64,000 bases of DNA from Sphaerimonospora cavernae (GTDB taxonomy: Bacteria; Actinomycetota; Actinomycetes; Streptosporangiales; Streptosporangiaceae): the NCBI RefSeq assembly GCF_042435035.1, contig NZ_JBHMQT010000014.1:183104-247103 (forward strand). Reading direction: 5' to 3'. A program made the translations under genes and the position numbers. The notes beneath the pieces were generated by a model that worked only from the letters and a program-made list of their open reading frames with translations, ran no database searches and was not told where the DNA came from. Of the stretch, positions 32,201-40,330 are shown piece after piece; the first letter of the stretch is position 1, and every line of letters starts with the position of its first letter.

Positions 32201-32608
32201 TCAGGTGCCGGGGCGGCCGTCCTCGCCCATCAGTGCTCGCGTCGATGTCGGCGCGAGCACTGTGACCAGAGCGACGGCCGCCGCCGCCACAAGCGGGACG
32301 CCGTAGCCGTACTGTCCTGACTGGATCAGCGTGACGGCCACCGGCAGCACGAAGATCTGTGTCACGACGGCCGGACCCCTGCTCCAGCGCAGCACCCGCC
32401 ACAGACCGTAGGCGACCCAGAGCAGCCCGGCGCCGGCGAGCAGGCCGAACCCGGCGACCGCGAGGCTGGTGATCGTGTCGGTGGGTTCGCCGATCAGTGT
32501 CTCGACGGCGACGTACCCGCCGAGGGTCAGCACGAGCAGGCCCTGGGCGGCCAGGACAGCGGCGGCCACGGTCACCGTGACGGGACGGTCGGCGGAACGG
32601 CGGATCAC
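32201..32608 (-). CDS. Four-helix integral membrane protein
   Basis: A protein of about 135 residues with four hydrophobic segments (around VTVAAAVLAAQGLLVLTL, SLAVAGFGLLAGAGLLWVA, VVTQIFVLPVAVTLI and VPLVAAAAVALVTVLA). The GTG at 32608 is preferred; an upstream GTG at 32647 would add a basic 13-residue extension. It is convergent with sigF and divergent from the lipid kinase. No specific function is recognised. Confidence 0.72.
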   Translation of the reverse strand: MIRRSADRPVTVTVAAAVLAAQGLLVLTLGGYVAVETLIGEPTDTITSLAVAGFGLLAGAGLLWVAYGLWRVLRWSRGPAVVTQIFVLPVAVTLIQSGQYGYGVPLVAAAAVALVTVLAPTSTRALMGEDGRPGT

Positions 32609-32738
32609 ACCGCCCAACCCTACCCGTACGTATCCGCGCCCCGGCACCGATGTTTTGCGGCGGCGGCGCCTGGTCCGCCTCTCGTTTCTACGTGGTGTCG
32701 CAGGCGTCCGCGGTAAAGCGTTCGTTAACCTTCAGGGC

Positions 32739-33731
32739 ATGCGGACACTCCTCCTCGTCAATCCAAAGGCGACAACGACGCACGAACGCACCCGCGACGT
32801 GCTGATCCGGGCGCTTGGCGCGGCCGTGCATCTGTCAGTTGAGGAGACCGCGTACCGGGGCCATGCCATGGAACTCGCCGGTACGGCGCATGCACGGGGA
32901 TTCGAGGCGGTGGCCGTCCTGGGGGGCGATGGCACGATGAACGAGACGGTCAACGGGCTGCTCGGCGCGCAACCCGACCGGCACGCGAGCGAGCGGCCGA
33001 CCCTGGTGATCATCCCGGGGGGCAGCGCCAACGTGTTCGCCCGGGCGCTGGGTCTGCCGAACAACCCGGTCGAGGCCACCGGTGCCGTGCTGGAGGCGCT
33101 GCGCGACGGGCGGCGCCGGACGATCGGGCTGGGCCAGGCCATCTGGCATGACGAGGTTTCGGGCCCCGATCCCGGGGCAGATGGGGGCCCAGACCATCGC
33201 CGGTCTCGATATTTCACATTTTGCGCGGGGCTTGGGTACGACGCCGAGGTCGTCAGGGCCGTGGAGGGGCTGCGAAGCACGGGCCAGCGCGCCCTGCCCG
33301 CCCTCTACGTGAATACAGCGGTGCGCCACTTCTTCGTGACGGACCGCCGACATCCCGCCCTCCGGCTGCGGCGTCCGAACCGGCCGGACGAGGAGGAGAT
33401 CTTCCTCGCCATCGTGTCGAACACCACACCCTGGACCTACGCGGGACCACGTCCGATCAACCCCACGCCGCTGGCCACGTTCGAGACGGGTCTCGATCTG
33501 CTGGGACTCCGGAAGCTAAACCTGCCGACCATGGCGGCGCTCGTCCGCCAAATCGTCGGGGAACGGCATTCATTACCGGCGGGTAAACACCTCGTCCAGT
33601 TTCACGACGAGGCCGAGTTCACCCTGTTGGCCGCGCGGCCGGTGGCCTTCCAACTGGACGGGGACTACCTGGGAGAGCACGAATGGGTGATCTTCCGTTC
33701 TATCCCGGATGCATTACAAGTTCTGGTCTAA
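32739..33731 (+). CDS. Diacylglycerol/lipid kinase family protein
   Basis: A 330-residue DagK/YegS/LCB5-like kinase: LLLVNPKATTTH, the ATP motif AVLGGDGTMNETVNGL, and IIPGGSANVFARALGLP. Family members phosphorylate diacylglycerol or related lipids. The gene contains two TTA leucine codons (33573 and 33714), which are rare in this genome and could make it depend on a bldA-type tRNA. The hairpin GTGACG-gat-CGTCAC begins four bases after the stop codon. It is divergent from the membrane protein gene. Confidence 0.87.
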   Translation: MRTLLLVNPKATTTHERTRDVLIRALGAAVHLSVEETAYRGHAMELAGTAHARGFEAVAVLGGDGTMNETVNGLLGAQPDRHASERPTLVIIPGGSANVFARALGLPNNPVEATGAVLEALRDGRRRTIGLGQAIWHDEVSGPDPGADGGPDHRRSRYFTFCAGLGYDAEVVRAVEGLRSTGQRALPALYVNTAVRHFFVTDRRHPALRLRRPNRPDEEEIFLAIVSNTTPWTYAGPRPINPTPLATFETGLDLLGLRKLNLPTMAALVRQIVGERHSLPAGKHLVQFHDEAEFTLLAARPVAFQLDGDYLGEHEWVIFRSIPDALQVLV

Positions 33732-33734
33732 ACC

Positions 33735-33749
33735 GTGACGGATCGTCAC
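33735..33749 (+). terminator. Small hairpin after the lipid kinase gene
   Basis: GTGACG and CGTCAC pair around a three-base loop immediately after the stop codon. It may be a weak terminator or a regulator site of the long wblE leader region; a second hairpin, GGAGGC-cacc-GCCTCC, lies at 33860-33875. Confidence 0.4.
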
Positions 33750-33946
33750 AATGTGATGCATCCGACAGCTATGACGGGCAAAACCTTGCCCCGAACCTCT
33801 TGTGTGGTGTTGGTGCGGCTGAAAAGCTGAACTACGACGTCGGAACGTAGGACCTTTACGGAGGCCACCGCCTCCGCATCGGTCACCGGCGATCACGCGG
33901 ACACGCCCGGCCCGAACCCTGGACCGGGCAAATGTTCGCAATAGAT

Positions 33947-33962
33947 AGTGAAAGACTTCACA
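33947..33962. promoter_or_regulatory. CRP-like site upstream of wblE
   Basis: AGTGAAAGACTTCACA matches the CRP consensus TGTGA-N6-TCACA at nine of ten fixed positions. It lies 53 bases before the wblE start codon. The M. tuberculosis orthologue whiB1 is known to be controlled by CRP (Rv3676). Confidence 0.6.
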
Positions 33963-34014
33963 AAGTTGACCAGCGGAGGTCTGTGAGGCCCCGCTTGACG
34001 AAGGAGTGGAACGC

Positions 34015-34269
34015 ATGGACTGGCGCCACCGAGCTGCCTGCCGTGACGTGGACCCCGAGCTGTTCTTCCCCATCGGGAACACTGGTCCGGCGCTCATGCA
34101 GATCGAAGAGGCCAAGCAGGTATGCCGTAGCTGCCCGGTCATCGACTCGTGCCTAAAGTGGGCTCTGGAATCCGGTCAGGACGCCGGGGTCTGGGGCGGA
34201 CTCAGCGAGGACGAGCGTCGCGCGCTCAAGCGCCGTGCGGCTCGCGCCCGCGCCCGCGCGGGCGTCTGA
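34015..34269 (+). CDS. wblE: WhiB1/WblE iron-sulfur transcription factor
   Basis: An 84-residue WhiB-like protein starting MDWRHRAACRDVDPELFFP. The four cluster cysteines are 9, 37, 40 and 46 (CRSCPVIDSC), followed by the GVWGG turn and a basic C-terminal tail (RRALKRRAARARARAG) for DNA contact. Length and sequence match WhiB1 of mycobacteria/WblE of streptomycetes, an essential [4Fe-4S] NO-sensitive partner of the primary sigma factor. AAGGAG stands before the ATG at 34015. The 283-base upstream region is non-coding and holds the CRP-like site and hairpins. Confidence 0.96.
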   Translation: MDWRHRAACRDVDPELFFPIGNTGPALMQIEEAKQVCRSCPVIDSCLKWALESGQDAGVWGGLSEDERRALKRRAARARARAGV

Positions 34270-34321
34270 CTCCCGCTGAATGGCGACGGTCTCAGCACGA
34301 CTCACGGCCTCACGGACCCCT

Positions 34322-34348
34322 CGGGCCCGAGTATTCACTCCGGGCCCG
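34322..34348 (+). terminator. Terminator of wblE
   Basis: Perfect CGGGCCCG arms at 34322-34329 and 34341-34348 around a short loop, about 50 bases after the wblE stop. No U-run. Confidence 0.65.
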
Positions 34349-34457
34349 AACAGGTCACCTGACGTGAGAATGCGGTTTTTCCGGACGCTTACTGACTGAC
34401 TGAAACGGCCCGGAATTCGGAGACAGCCCGGTGCTTTCCGAAAGCCGGTTCCAGAAA

Positions 34458-34498
34458 AGCCGCTCCCAGAAGCCCAGAAGGGCTCCAGAAGAGCGGCT
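34458..34498 (-). terminator. Terminator of pdtaS
   Basis: Outer arms AGCCGCTC and GAGCGGCT enclose an inner AGCCC-agaa-GGGCT hairpin, 17 bases after the histidine kinase stop. On the minus strand CTTTTC follows the stem. Confidence 0.65.
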
Positions 34499-34514
34499 GC
34501 CCCGGACGACGCGG

Positions 34515-35987
34515 TCATCCCAGCGGCATGGGAATGTGGAGGCTGACCTCCGTGCCCCCGTCCGCTCTCCGCCCGATGCCCAGGCGGCCCGACAACTCGG
34601 CCTCGACCAGCGTGCGGACAATCTGCAGTCCCAGGCTCCCCGTGGACTCCAGGTCGAAGTCCGGCGGCAGGCCCTGCCCGTCGTCGGCCACCACGACCTC
34701 CAGTTGGTCCGTCTCGCGCGTCACAATCACCTCCACGTTCCCCGAATTGCCCGAGCCGTGCGAGAAGCCGTGCTCCACGGCGTTCTGCAGCAACTCGGTG
34801 AGGACCATGGCGATCGGCGTCGCCACAGCGGCCGGCAGCACGCCGAACCCGCCGACGCGCTTGGGCATGACGTGGGCCAGCGAAACCTCGGCCGTCATGG
34901 CGATCACCCGATCGGCGATGTCGTCGAACTCGACCATCTCCTCGGGCATCTGCGCCAGGATCTCGTGCACTATCGCGATGGAGCCGACGCGCCGGACGGC
35001 CTCGTTCAGCGCCTCCCGTCCCTCGGGGTTGCTCAACCTGCGCGCCTGCAGCCGGAGCAGGGCCGCGACGGTCTGCAGGTTGTTCTTGACCCGGTGATGA
35101 ATCTCACGGATGGTCGCATCCTTGGTCAACAGCTCGCGCTCGCGGCGGCGCAGTTCGGTCACGTCGCGGATGAGCGCCAGCGCCCCGGTCCTGCCGTCCC
35201 CGACGATCAACGGGATGGCCCTGAGCTGCACCACGGTCCCACCGTTCTCCACCTCGATCTCGCGGGGCGCCCGGCCGCTCGCGACCAGCATCAGATCCTC
35301 GTTGATCGGCTCGTCGGAAAAGCACAGCGCGGCCGTTGTCCTACCGAGGTCGGCGCCCACCAGGTCGGCGTGCAGGCCGAGACGGCGGTAGGCCGACAGC
35401 GCGTTCGGGGAGGCGTAGGTCACACGGCCCCCCTTGTCCAACCGGAGCAGGCCGTCACCGACCCGCGGAGACCTGACGAGGATCGGCTGCTCGCCGGCGA
35501 ACGGGAACCTACCCTCGGCCACCATCTGCGCCAGATCTGACGCGCTCTGCAGGTAGGTCAACTCCAGGCGGGACGGCGTACGCGCCGACGACAGGTTGGT
35601 GGAGCGTTGGATGACCCCGATGAGGGGGCCGTCGCCGCCTCGCCGTACCGGGATCGTCTCCTCCCGGACCGGCACGCCGCTGGACCAGTCGGGATCGCCC
35701 TCGCGGCAGATCCGCTGTTCGTCCCACGCGATGTCGATCAGCGGCCGCTCCCCCTTCGCCACGACGACGTCGACGACGTCGTCGTGATAGACGGTCGGGC
35801 CGGTGGTGGGCCGCATCTGGGCCACCGCCACCCAGCCCGTTCCGGTCCGGTGGGGGACCCACAGGATGAGGTCCGCGAAGGACAGGTCGGCCAGGAGTTG
35901 CCAGTCCGACACCAGGGAATGGATCCAGTCGACATCCGCGGAGTCGAGCGCGGTATGCCGGGACACCAGGTCGCTGAGAGTTGGCAC
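34515..35987 (-). CDS. pdtaS: PdtaS-type sensor histidine kinase
   Basis: A 490-residue soluble sensor kinase. GAF-like (about 1-150) and PAS-like (about 170-290; RVTYASPNALSAYRRLGL) domains precede a HisKA_2/HWE-like dimerisation segment, IREIHHRVKNNLQTVAALL, and a GHKL ATPase domain (ELLQNAVEHGFS, DDGQGLPPDF, SLGLQIVRTLV). It closely resembles M. tuberculosis PdtaS (Rv3220c), which with PdtaR controls an RNA-binding ANTAR output. The GTG at 35987 matches the known start VPTLSDL. It lies next to wblE as in mycobacteria. No pdtaR is in the window. Confidence 0.93.
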   Translation of the reverse strand: MPTLSDLVSRHTALDSADVDWIHSLVSDWQLLADLSFADLILWVPHRTGTGWVAVAQMRPTTGPTVYHDDVVDVVVAKGERPLIDIAWDEQRICREGDPDWSSGVPVREETIPVRRGGDGPLIGVIQRSTNLSSARTPSRLELTYLQSASDLAQMVAEGRFPFAGEQPILVRSPRVGDGLLRLDKGGRVTYASPNALSAYRRLGLHADLVGADLGRTTAALCFSDEPINEDLMLVASGRAPREIEVENGGTVVQLRAIPLIVGDGRTGALALIRDVTELRRRERELLTKDATIREIHHRVKNNLQTVAALLRLQARRLSNPEGREALNEAVRRVGSIAIVHEILAQMPEEMVEFDDIADRVIAMTAEVSLAHVMPKRVGGFGVLPAAVATPIAMVLTELLQNAVEHGFSHGSGNSGNVEVIVTRETDQLEVVVADDGQGLPPDFDLESTGSLGLQIVRTLVEAELSGRLGIGRRADGGTEVSLHIPMPLG

Positions 35988-36055
35988 CCTCGCATCATGC
36001 GTCGGGATCCGGCCCGGAGGCGAATCGGCGGCCACCACCTGGCAAGATGCACTCC

Positions 36056-37249
36056 ATGAAACGGCCACTCGACAGACTCCGCGCGGCCACCGCCCAGCGG
36101 GAGGCGGCCGGGCTGCGACGCGTCCTGCGCCCCCGCACGCCCGACCATGACGGCCTGCTCGATCTGGCCTCCAACGACTATCTCGGGCTGTCGCGGGACG
36201 AGCGGCTCATTGAGGCCGCCGTCCGCGCCACCCGCGAGTGGGGCACCGGCTCCACCGGTTCCCGCCTGGTGACCGGGACGACGCGGCTGCACGCCGAACT
36301 GGAGGAGCGCCTGGCCGCGTTCACCGGCGCGGCCCGGGCCCTGGTCTTCTCCTCCGGCTACCTCGCCAACCTGGCCGCCGTCGGCCTGGCCTCGGCCTCG
36401 GCCCTCGGCGGGGGCGGCAGCCTGATCGTCTCCGACTCCGGCAACCACGCCTCGATCGTCGACGCCTGCCGGCTGTCACGGACCCGGGTGGTCGTCACCC
36501 CGCACGGGGACGCCGAGGCGGTCGAGAAGGTCCTGGCCGACCGCGATGAGGAGCACGCCCTCGTCGTCACCGACGCCGTGTTCTCCGTCGACGGCGATCT
36601 CGCGCCGCTACGCGAACTGCACGCGGCAGCCGTACGGCACGGCGCGCTGCTCGTGGTCGACGAGGCCCACGCGCTCGGCGTGGTGGGCGAGCGCGGGCGC
36701 GGCGCCGTTCACGAGGCGGGACTGGCCGACAGTCCCGCCATAGTGAGAACCGTCACGCTGTCGAAGTCGCTGGGATCGCAGGGCGGCGCCGTGCTCGGCG
36801 CACCCGAGGTGATCGACACGCTGATCGACACGGGCCGCTCGTTCATCTTCGACACCGGACTCGCCCCCGCCGGTGTGGGGGCGGCGCTGGCCGCGCTCGG
36901 CATCCTCGAAGGCGCCCCTGGAGACTCCGCCGACGACCTGTCCGAACGGGCGAGGGCCAACGCGCGTGCCCTGGCCACGATGGTCCGCGAGCTGGGCCTG
37001 TCCCTCGACCTGGAGCCGAACCCGGCTGCGGCCGTGGTGCCGGTCGTGCTCGGCCCGCCGCAGCAGGCGGTGACCGCCGCCGCCGTGTGCGCCGAGCACG
37101 GTGTGCGCGTCGGATGCTTCCGGCCGCCATCCGTCCCCCAGGGCCGATCATGTTTGAGGTTGACCGCGAGGGCCGATCTGGGGTCGGATGATCTCGCGGT
37201 GGTCAGGGGTGCGCTCACCGCTGTGGCCGATTCGAAGGTGGACACGTGA
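36056..37249 (+). CDS. bioF: 8-amino-7-oxononanoate synthase
   Basis: A 397-residue PLP enzyme condensing pimeloyl-ACP/CoA with alanine in biotin synthesis. LLDLASNDYLGLSRD and GTGSTGSRLVTGTTRLHAELE are family hallmarks; VVDEAHALGVVG is the Asp/His site, and the PLP lysine is in TLSKSLGSQGG. An ATG at 36047 (MHS) is also possible. Its stop overlaps the start of the DasR-like gene (GTGA), so biotin synthesis and that regulator are translated from one message. Confidence 0.93.
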   Translation: MKRPLDRLRAATAQREAAGLRRVLRPRTPDHDGLLDLASNDYLGLSRDERLIEAAVRATREWGTGSTGSRLVTGTTRLHAELEERLAAFTGAARALVFSSGYLANLAAVGLASASALGGGGSLIVSDSGNHASIVDACRLSRTRVVVTPHGDAEAVEKVLADRDEEHALVVTDAVFSVDGDLAPLRELHAAAVRHGALLVVDEAHALGVVGERGRGAVHEAGLADSPAIVRTVTLSKSLGSQGGAVLGAPEVIDTLIDTGRSFIFDTGLAPAGVGAALAALGILEGAPGDSADDLSERARANARALATMVRELGLSLDLEPNPAAAVVPVVLGPPQQAVTAAAVCAEHGVRVGCFRPPSVPQGRSCLRLTARADLGSDDLAVVRGALTAVADSKVDT

Positions 37250-37989
37250 CGGAGCACAGCGAGGACTCTCCCCGGGTCCCGAAGTACTACGACGTCAAGC
37301 GGAGCCTGCTGGAGCTCACTAAGACCCTGCCGCCCGGCAGCGCGCTCCCCCCGGAGCGTGCGCTCGCGGTGAGCTTCGAGACCTCGCGGACCACGGTCCG
37401 TCAGGCGCTCTCGGAGCTCGTGGTGGAGGGCAGGCTGCTGCGGATCCAGGGTAAGGGCACGTTCGTCGCCCAGCCCAAGGTGGCTCAGGTGCTGCAGCTC
37501 ACCTCGTACACCGGTGACCTGCGCATGGTCGGTCTGGAACCCGACACCAAGATCCTGGACATCAGCTACATCACGGCGGACGAGGCGCTCGGCCAGCGGC
37601 TGGCGATCAACCCGGGCGGGCGCGTCCTGCGCATACACCGGCTCCGACTGGCCAACGGCGAGCCGATGTCGATCGACACCACCCACCTGTCCGCCCGGCG
37701 CTTCCCCCGCCTGCGGCGGGAGCTGGAGGCCCATCCGTCGCTGTACGAGACGCTGCACAACGCCTACAACGTGCAGCTGACCGACGCGGAGGAGGTCATC
37801 GAGACCGTCCTCGCCACGCCGTACGACGCGCAGGTCCTCGGGGTCGACGTCGGGCTGCCGATGCTGCTGCTGACCCGGCACGCGTTCGACGCGGACGGCA
37901 ACCCGGTGGAGTACGCCCAGTCGCTCTACCGCGGAGACCGCTACAAGTTCGTCACCCGCCTGCGGCGGCCCTCGGGCGGAGCCGCCTGA
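37246..37989 (+). CDS. dasR: GntR/HutC-family regulator, DasR-like
   Basis: A 247-residue regulator with an N-terminal winged HTH (LPPERALAVSFETSRTTVRQ) and a C-terminal UTRA effector domain (GEPMSIDTTHLSARRFPRL; ending YRGDRYKFVTRLRRP). It is strikingly similar to Streptomyces DasR, the GlcN-6-P-responsive master regulator of chitin/GlcNAc use and development. The GTG at 37246 overlaps bioF by four bases. A chitosanase gene lies 2.3 kb downstream, but I found no clear DasR operator (dre) in front of it. A 15-bp perfect terminator follows. Confidence 0.86.
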   Translation: MTEHSEDSPRVPKYYDVKRSLLELTKTLPPGSALPPERALAVSFETSRTTVRQALSELVVEGRLLRIQGKGTFVAQPKVAQVLQLTSYTGDLRMVGLEPDTKILDISYITADEALGQRLAINPGGRVLRIHRLRLANGEPMSIDTTHLSARRFPRLRRELEAHPSLYETLHNAYNVQLTDAEEVIETVLATPYDAQVLGVDVGLPMLLLTRHAFDADGNPVEYAQSLYRGDRYKFVTRLRRPSGGAA

Positions 37990-38025
37990 CGACCCCCGTC
38001 GCACTGTCGCACCGAGTCGTACGGC

Positions 38026-38062
38026 TGTCGCCGGGGCGGCGCCGACCGCCGCCCCGGCGACA
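38026..38062 (+). terminator. Strong terminator of bioF-dasR
   Basis: Perfect 15-base arms TGTCGCCGGGGCGGC and GCCGCCCCGGCGACA with a 7-base loop, 36 bases after the dasR stop. Confidence 0.85.
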
Positions 38063-38125
38063 CGGCCGCGTCCGGCGCTCATGCCCTGCGCCGCCGGGCC
38101 GCCGCCACGCCGTACGCTGCGGTGA

Positions 38126-38848
38126 ATGAGCATTATCGTTGTCACGGGCACGGACACCGGTGTCGGAAAGACGGTTGTCACGGCAGCGCTGGCCGCAATG
38201 GCCCTTGGACGCGGCGTGACGGTCGCGGTGGTGAAACCGGCGCAGACCGGTGTGGCGGCCGACGAGCCGGGAGACCTCGACGACGTGCTCCGGCTGTCGG
38301 GGGCGAGAACGACGTTCGAACCGGCCAGATATCCCGACCCGCTGTCGCCCGCCGCCGCCGCCCGCGTGTCGGGCCTGCCGCCGGTCTCACTCGCCTCGGT
38401 GGCCACACTCGTCCGGGAGCAGGCCGAGTCGCACCGGCTGGTCATCGTGGAGGGGGCGGGCGGCCTCCTCGTCCGTTTCGACGAGGAGGGGAGCACGATC
38501 GCCGGCCTGGCGCATGAGCTGGGGGCGCCGGTCCTGGTGGTGGCCCGGGCCGGGCTCGGCACGCTCAACCACACCGCGCTGACGCTGGAGGCGATGGCCG
38601 GCCGAGGCCTCGAACTGGCCGGCGTGGTGATCGGCTCGTGGCCGGCCGAGCCGGGACTGGCTGAGCGGTGCAACGTCGCCGACCTGGAGATGCTCGCGGC
38701 CCGACCGCTCGCCGGGGTGCTGCCCGAGGGTGCGGGCGCCCTCGGGCAGGCCGAGTTCCGGCGCGCGGCACGGGCGGGGCTCGCCCCGACACTGGGCGGA
38801 GTGTTCGACGCCGCCACCTTCCGCACCACCCTCAAGCTTTCCGCATGA
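38126..38848 (+). CDS. bioD: Dethiobiotin synthetase
   Basis: A 240-residue ATP-dependent enzyme that closes the ureido ring of dethiobiotin. The P-loop is VVTGTDTGVGKTVVTAAL; VKPAQTGV and VEGAGGLLV are the other signature motifs. The ATG at 38126 is the start. It is 137 bases after dasR, beyond the terminator, and overlaps the next gene by four bases (ATGA). bioA and bioB are not in the window. Confidence 0.93.
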   Translation: MSIIVVTGTDTGVGKTVVTAALAAMALGRGVTVAVVKPAQTGVAADEPGDLDDVLRLSGARTTFEPARYPDPLSPAAAARVSGLPPVSLASVATLVREQAESHRLVIVEGAGGLLVRFDEEGSTIAGLAHELGAPVLVVARAGLGTLNHTALTLEAMAGRGLELAGVVIGSWPAEPGLAERCNVADLEMLAARPLAGVLPEGAGALGQAEFRRAARAGLAPTLGGVFDAATFRTTLKLSA

Positions 38849-39660
38849 CCCCACGAGCCCGCTTGAGCCCCAGCGACCACGAAATGGGCGCAGTGAACGA
38901 CGACATTCTGGAGATCGCCCGCGTCCAGGTGCGGCGACCGGAAGATGTGTTCCTGCTCACCGAAACAAGCGCCGGGACCGGTACGTCCTACCTGCTAGAT
39001 CAGTTCCGGAATGCCGGCTACGCCGTGGTCAAGACACCTGATATCGACGGAGAGCGAGGGACTGCGCTGGTCAGCCGAATACCTTTGGCTCACACTCAGC
39101 CCGACCCCTTCGATGAGGTGAGTATCCCCGGTCGGGTCGCGTTCGCGGCGCTAGACACGAGTCCACGGATGTGGATCCTCGCTGTCTACGTACCTAGCCG
39201 AGACCGCAGCGCAGACAAGATCACTCGCAAGGAAACCTTCATCGGCTCCCTCCTCAAAGCGTTGGAGGAACTACCCGCCGAGCAGCACGACCACCTGGTG
39301 ATCGGCGGGGATTACAATGTGATCTCCGCCGATCACCAGCCACTCCACTCGGGATTCCTCCCGTTCGAGTTCGGCTTGCTGGAAACTCTCAAGGCCCGGG
39401 GTTTCCTCGATGCCTACCGTCGCTGCTCGCCGGGCATTCAGGCCTACAGCTGGATCGGCAGGACCGGCGATGGCTACTGCTATGACTACTTCCATGTGGG
39501 CCCAGCCTTGGCCGACCGCATCTGCGATTGCGCCTATCTTCAGGAGACGCGCGAGACCCGCCTGACCGATCACGCGGCAGTCCGGCTGGGACTGCAGGCG
39601 GAGGCGGCGAAGCTGCCCTGCGACGCCCCATCCGGGCCGGATGCCCTCGCATTGTTTTAG
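38845..39660 (+). CDS. Endonuclease/exonuclease/phosphatase family protein, short N-terminus
   Basis: A 271-residue protein with the EEP fold: FLLTETSAGTG carries the metal-binding Glu, HLVIGGDYNVI the Asp-x-Asn, and RLTDHAAVRL the terminal Asp-His. The usual first strand with its Asn (as in TWNVN) is not visible; the first 30 residues (TPRARLSPSDHEMGAVND) look unrelated, so the protein may be N-terminally shortened. Codon use is less GC-biased than in neighbours, hinting at a different origin. The ATG at 38845 overlaps the bioD stop. Its substrate, nucleic acid or otherwise, is unknown. Confidence 0.75.
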   Translation: MTPRARLSPSDHEMGAVNDDILEIARVQVRRPEDVFLLTETSAGTGTSYLLDQFRNAGYAVVKTPDIDGERGTALVSRIPLAHTQPDPFDEVSIPGRVAFAALDTSPRMWILAVYVPSRDRSADKITRKETFIGSLLKALEELPAEQHDHLVIGGDYNVISADHQPLHSGFLPFEFGLLETLKARGFLDAYRRCSPGIQAYSWIGRTGDGYCYDYFHVGPALADRICDCAYLQETRETRLTDHAAVRLGLQAEAAKLPCDAPSGPDALALF

Positions 39661-40211
39661 GCAGGGGCGAGGGCTGCACGCACGAGGGAGTCGTAGGTGT
39701 CGGTCGTACGCTCCAGTTCGACGCCGAGTGATCGCGCGACGGCGTCGAGCTCCTGCTGCACGGCTGCGCCGGACTCCCCGCCGTGCACTGTCCGCTCGAT
39801 CTCGACGAACACCCCGGCGTGCTCCACCTCATCGATACAGATCGACATGTCGCCCAGCACCCCGGTCCTCCGGGTCTTCACGATCCGGACCGTCGGGTAG
39901 AAGCCCATCGCTACGACGGCCTGATGCATCTGCTCCCGGTCGGCGACCTCGGTCTCGTGCTCCAGGCAGGCCATCTCGTTGTCGAGCGGCTTCTTCACCG
40001 TGAACAGATGCCGCCCCTGCTGGGTACGCAGACGTGCGAACGCCACCCCGATCTTGCTATTTCCATAGCTCCAGCCATCTTCGGCGTACGCTTGGTCGTC
40101 CTGCCGTATCGTGGCCGACAGGGACACCCCGCGCTGGACCAGCGCGTCCTCCAGCGCCGCCACGTCGGCCACGCGGTACTTGACCTCAACCTCTTGCGTC
40201 CCCTGAGCCAC
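39657..40211 (-). CDS. CYTH-domain protein, class IV adenylate cyclase-like
   Basis: A 184-residue CYTH (CyaB/thiamine-triphosphatase) fold protein. The ExExK signature is EVEVKYR at residues 7-13; later charged strands such as RHLFTVKKPLD and MSICIDEVEHAGVFVEIE form the tunnel. It could make cAMP or hydrolyse triphosphates; which one is unknown. The GTG at 40211 is preferred because AGGGAGG lies five to six bases upstream. It is convergent with the EEP gene and overlaps its stop by four bases. Confidence 0.85.
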   Translation of the reverse strand: MAQGTQEVEVKYRVADVAALEDALVQRGVSLSATIRQDDQAYAEDGWSYGNSKIGVAFARLRTQQGRHLFTVKKPLDNEMACLEHETEVADREQMHQAVVAMGFYPTVRIVKTRRTGVLGDMSICIDEVEHAGVFVEIERTVHGGESGAAVQQELDAVARSLGVELERTTDTYDSLVRAALAPA

Positions 40212-40330
40212 GACAGCCTCCCTGGCATTCGCTGAAGCGGTCCGGAGCCTATCGAGTCCTTCGGCTCGCTGTCGGCCGAAGCGGTAAAGACGGTCGGCTC
40301 TCGCCGTAGGCAGGGCCGTACATGAAGGTG

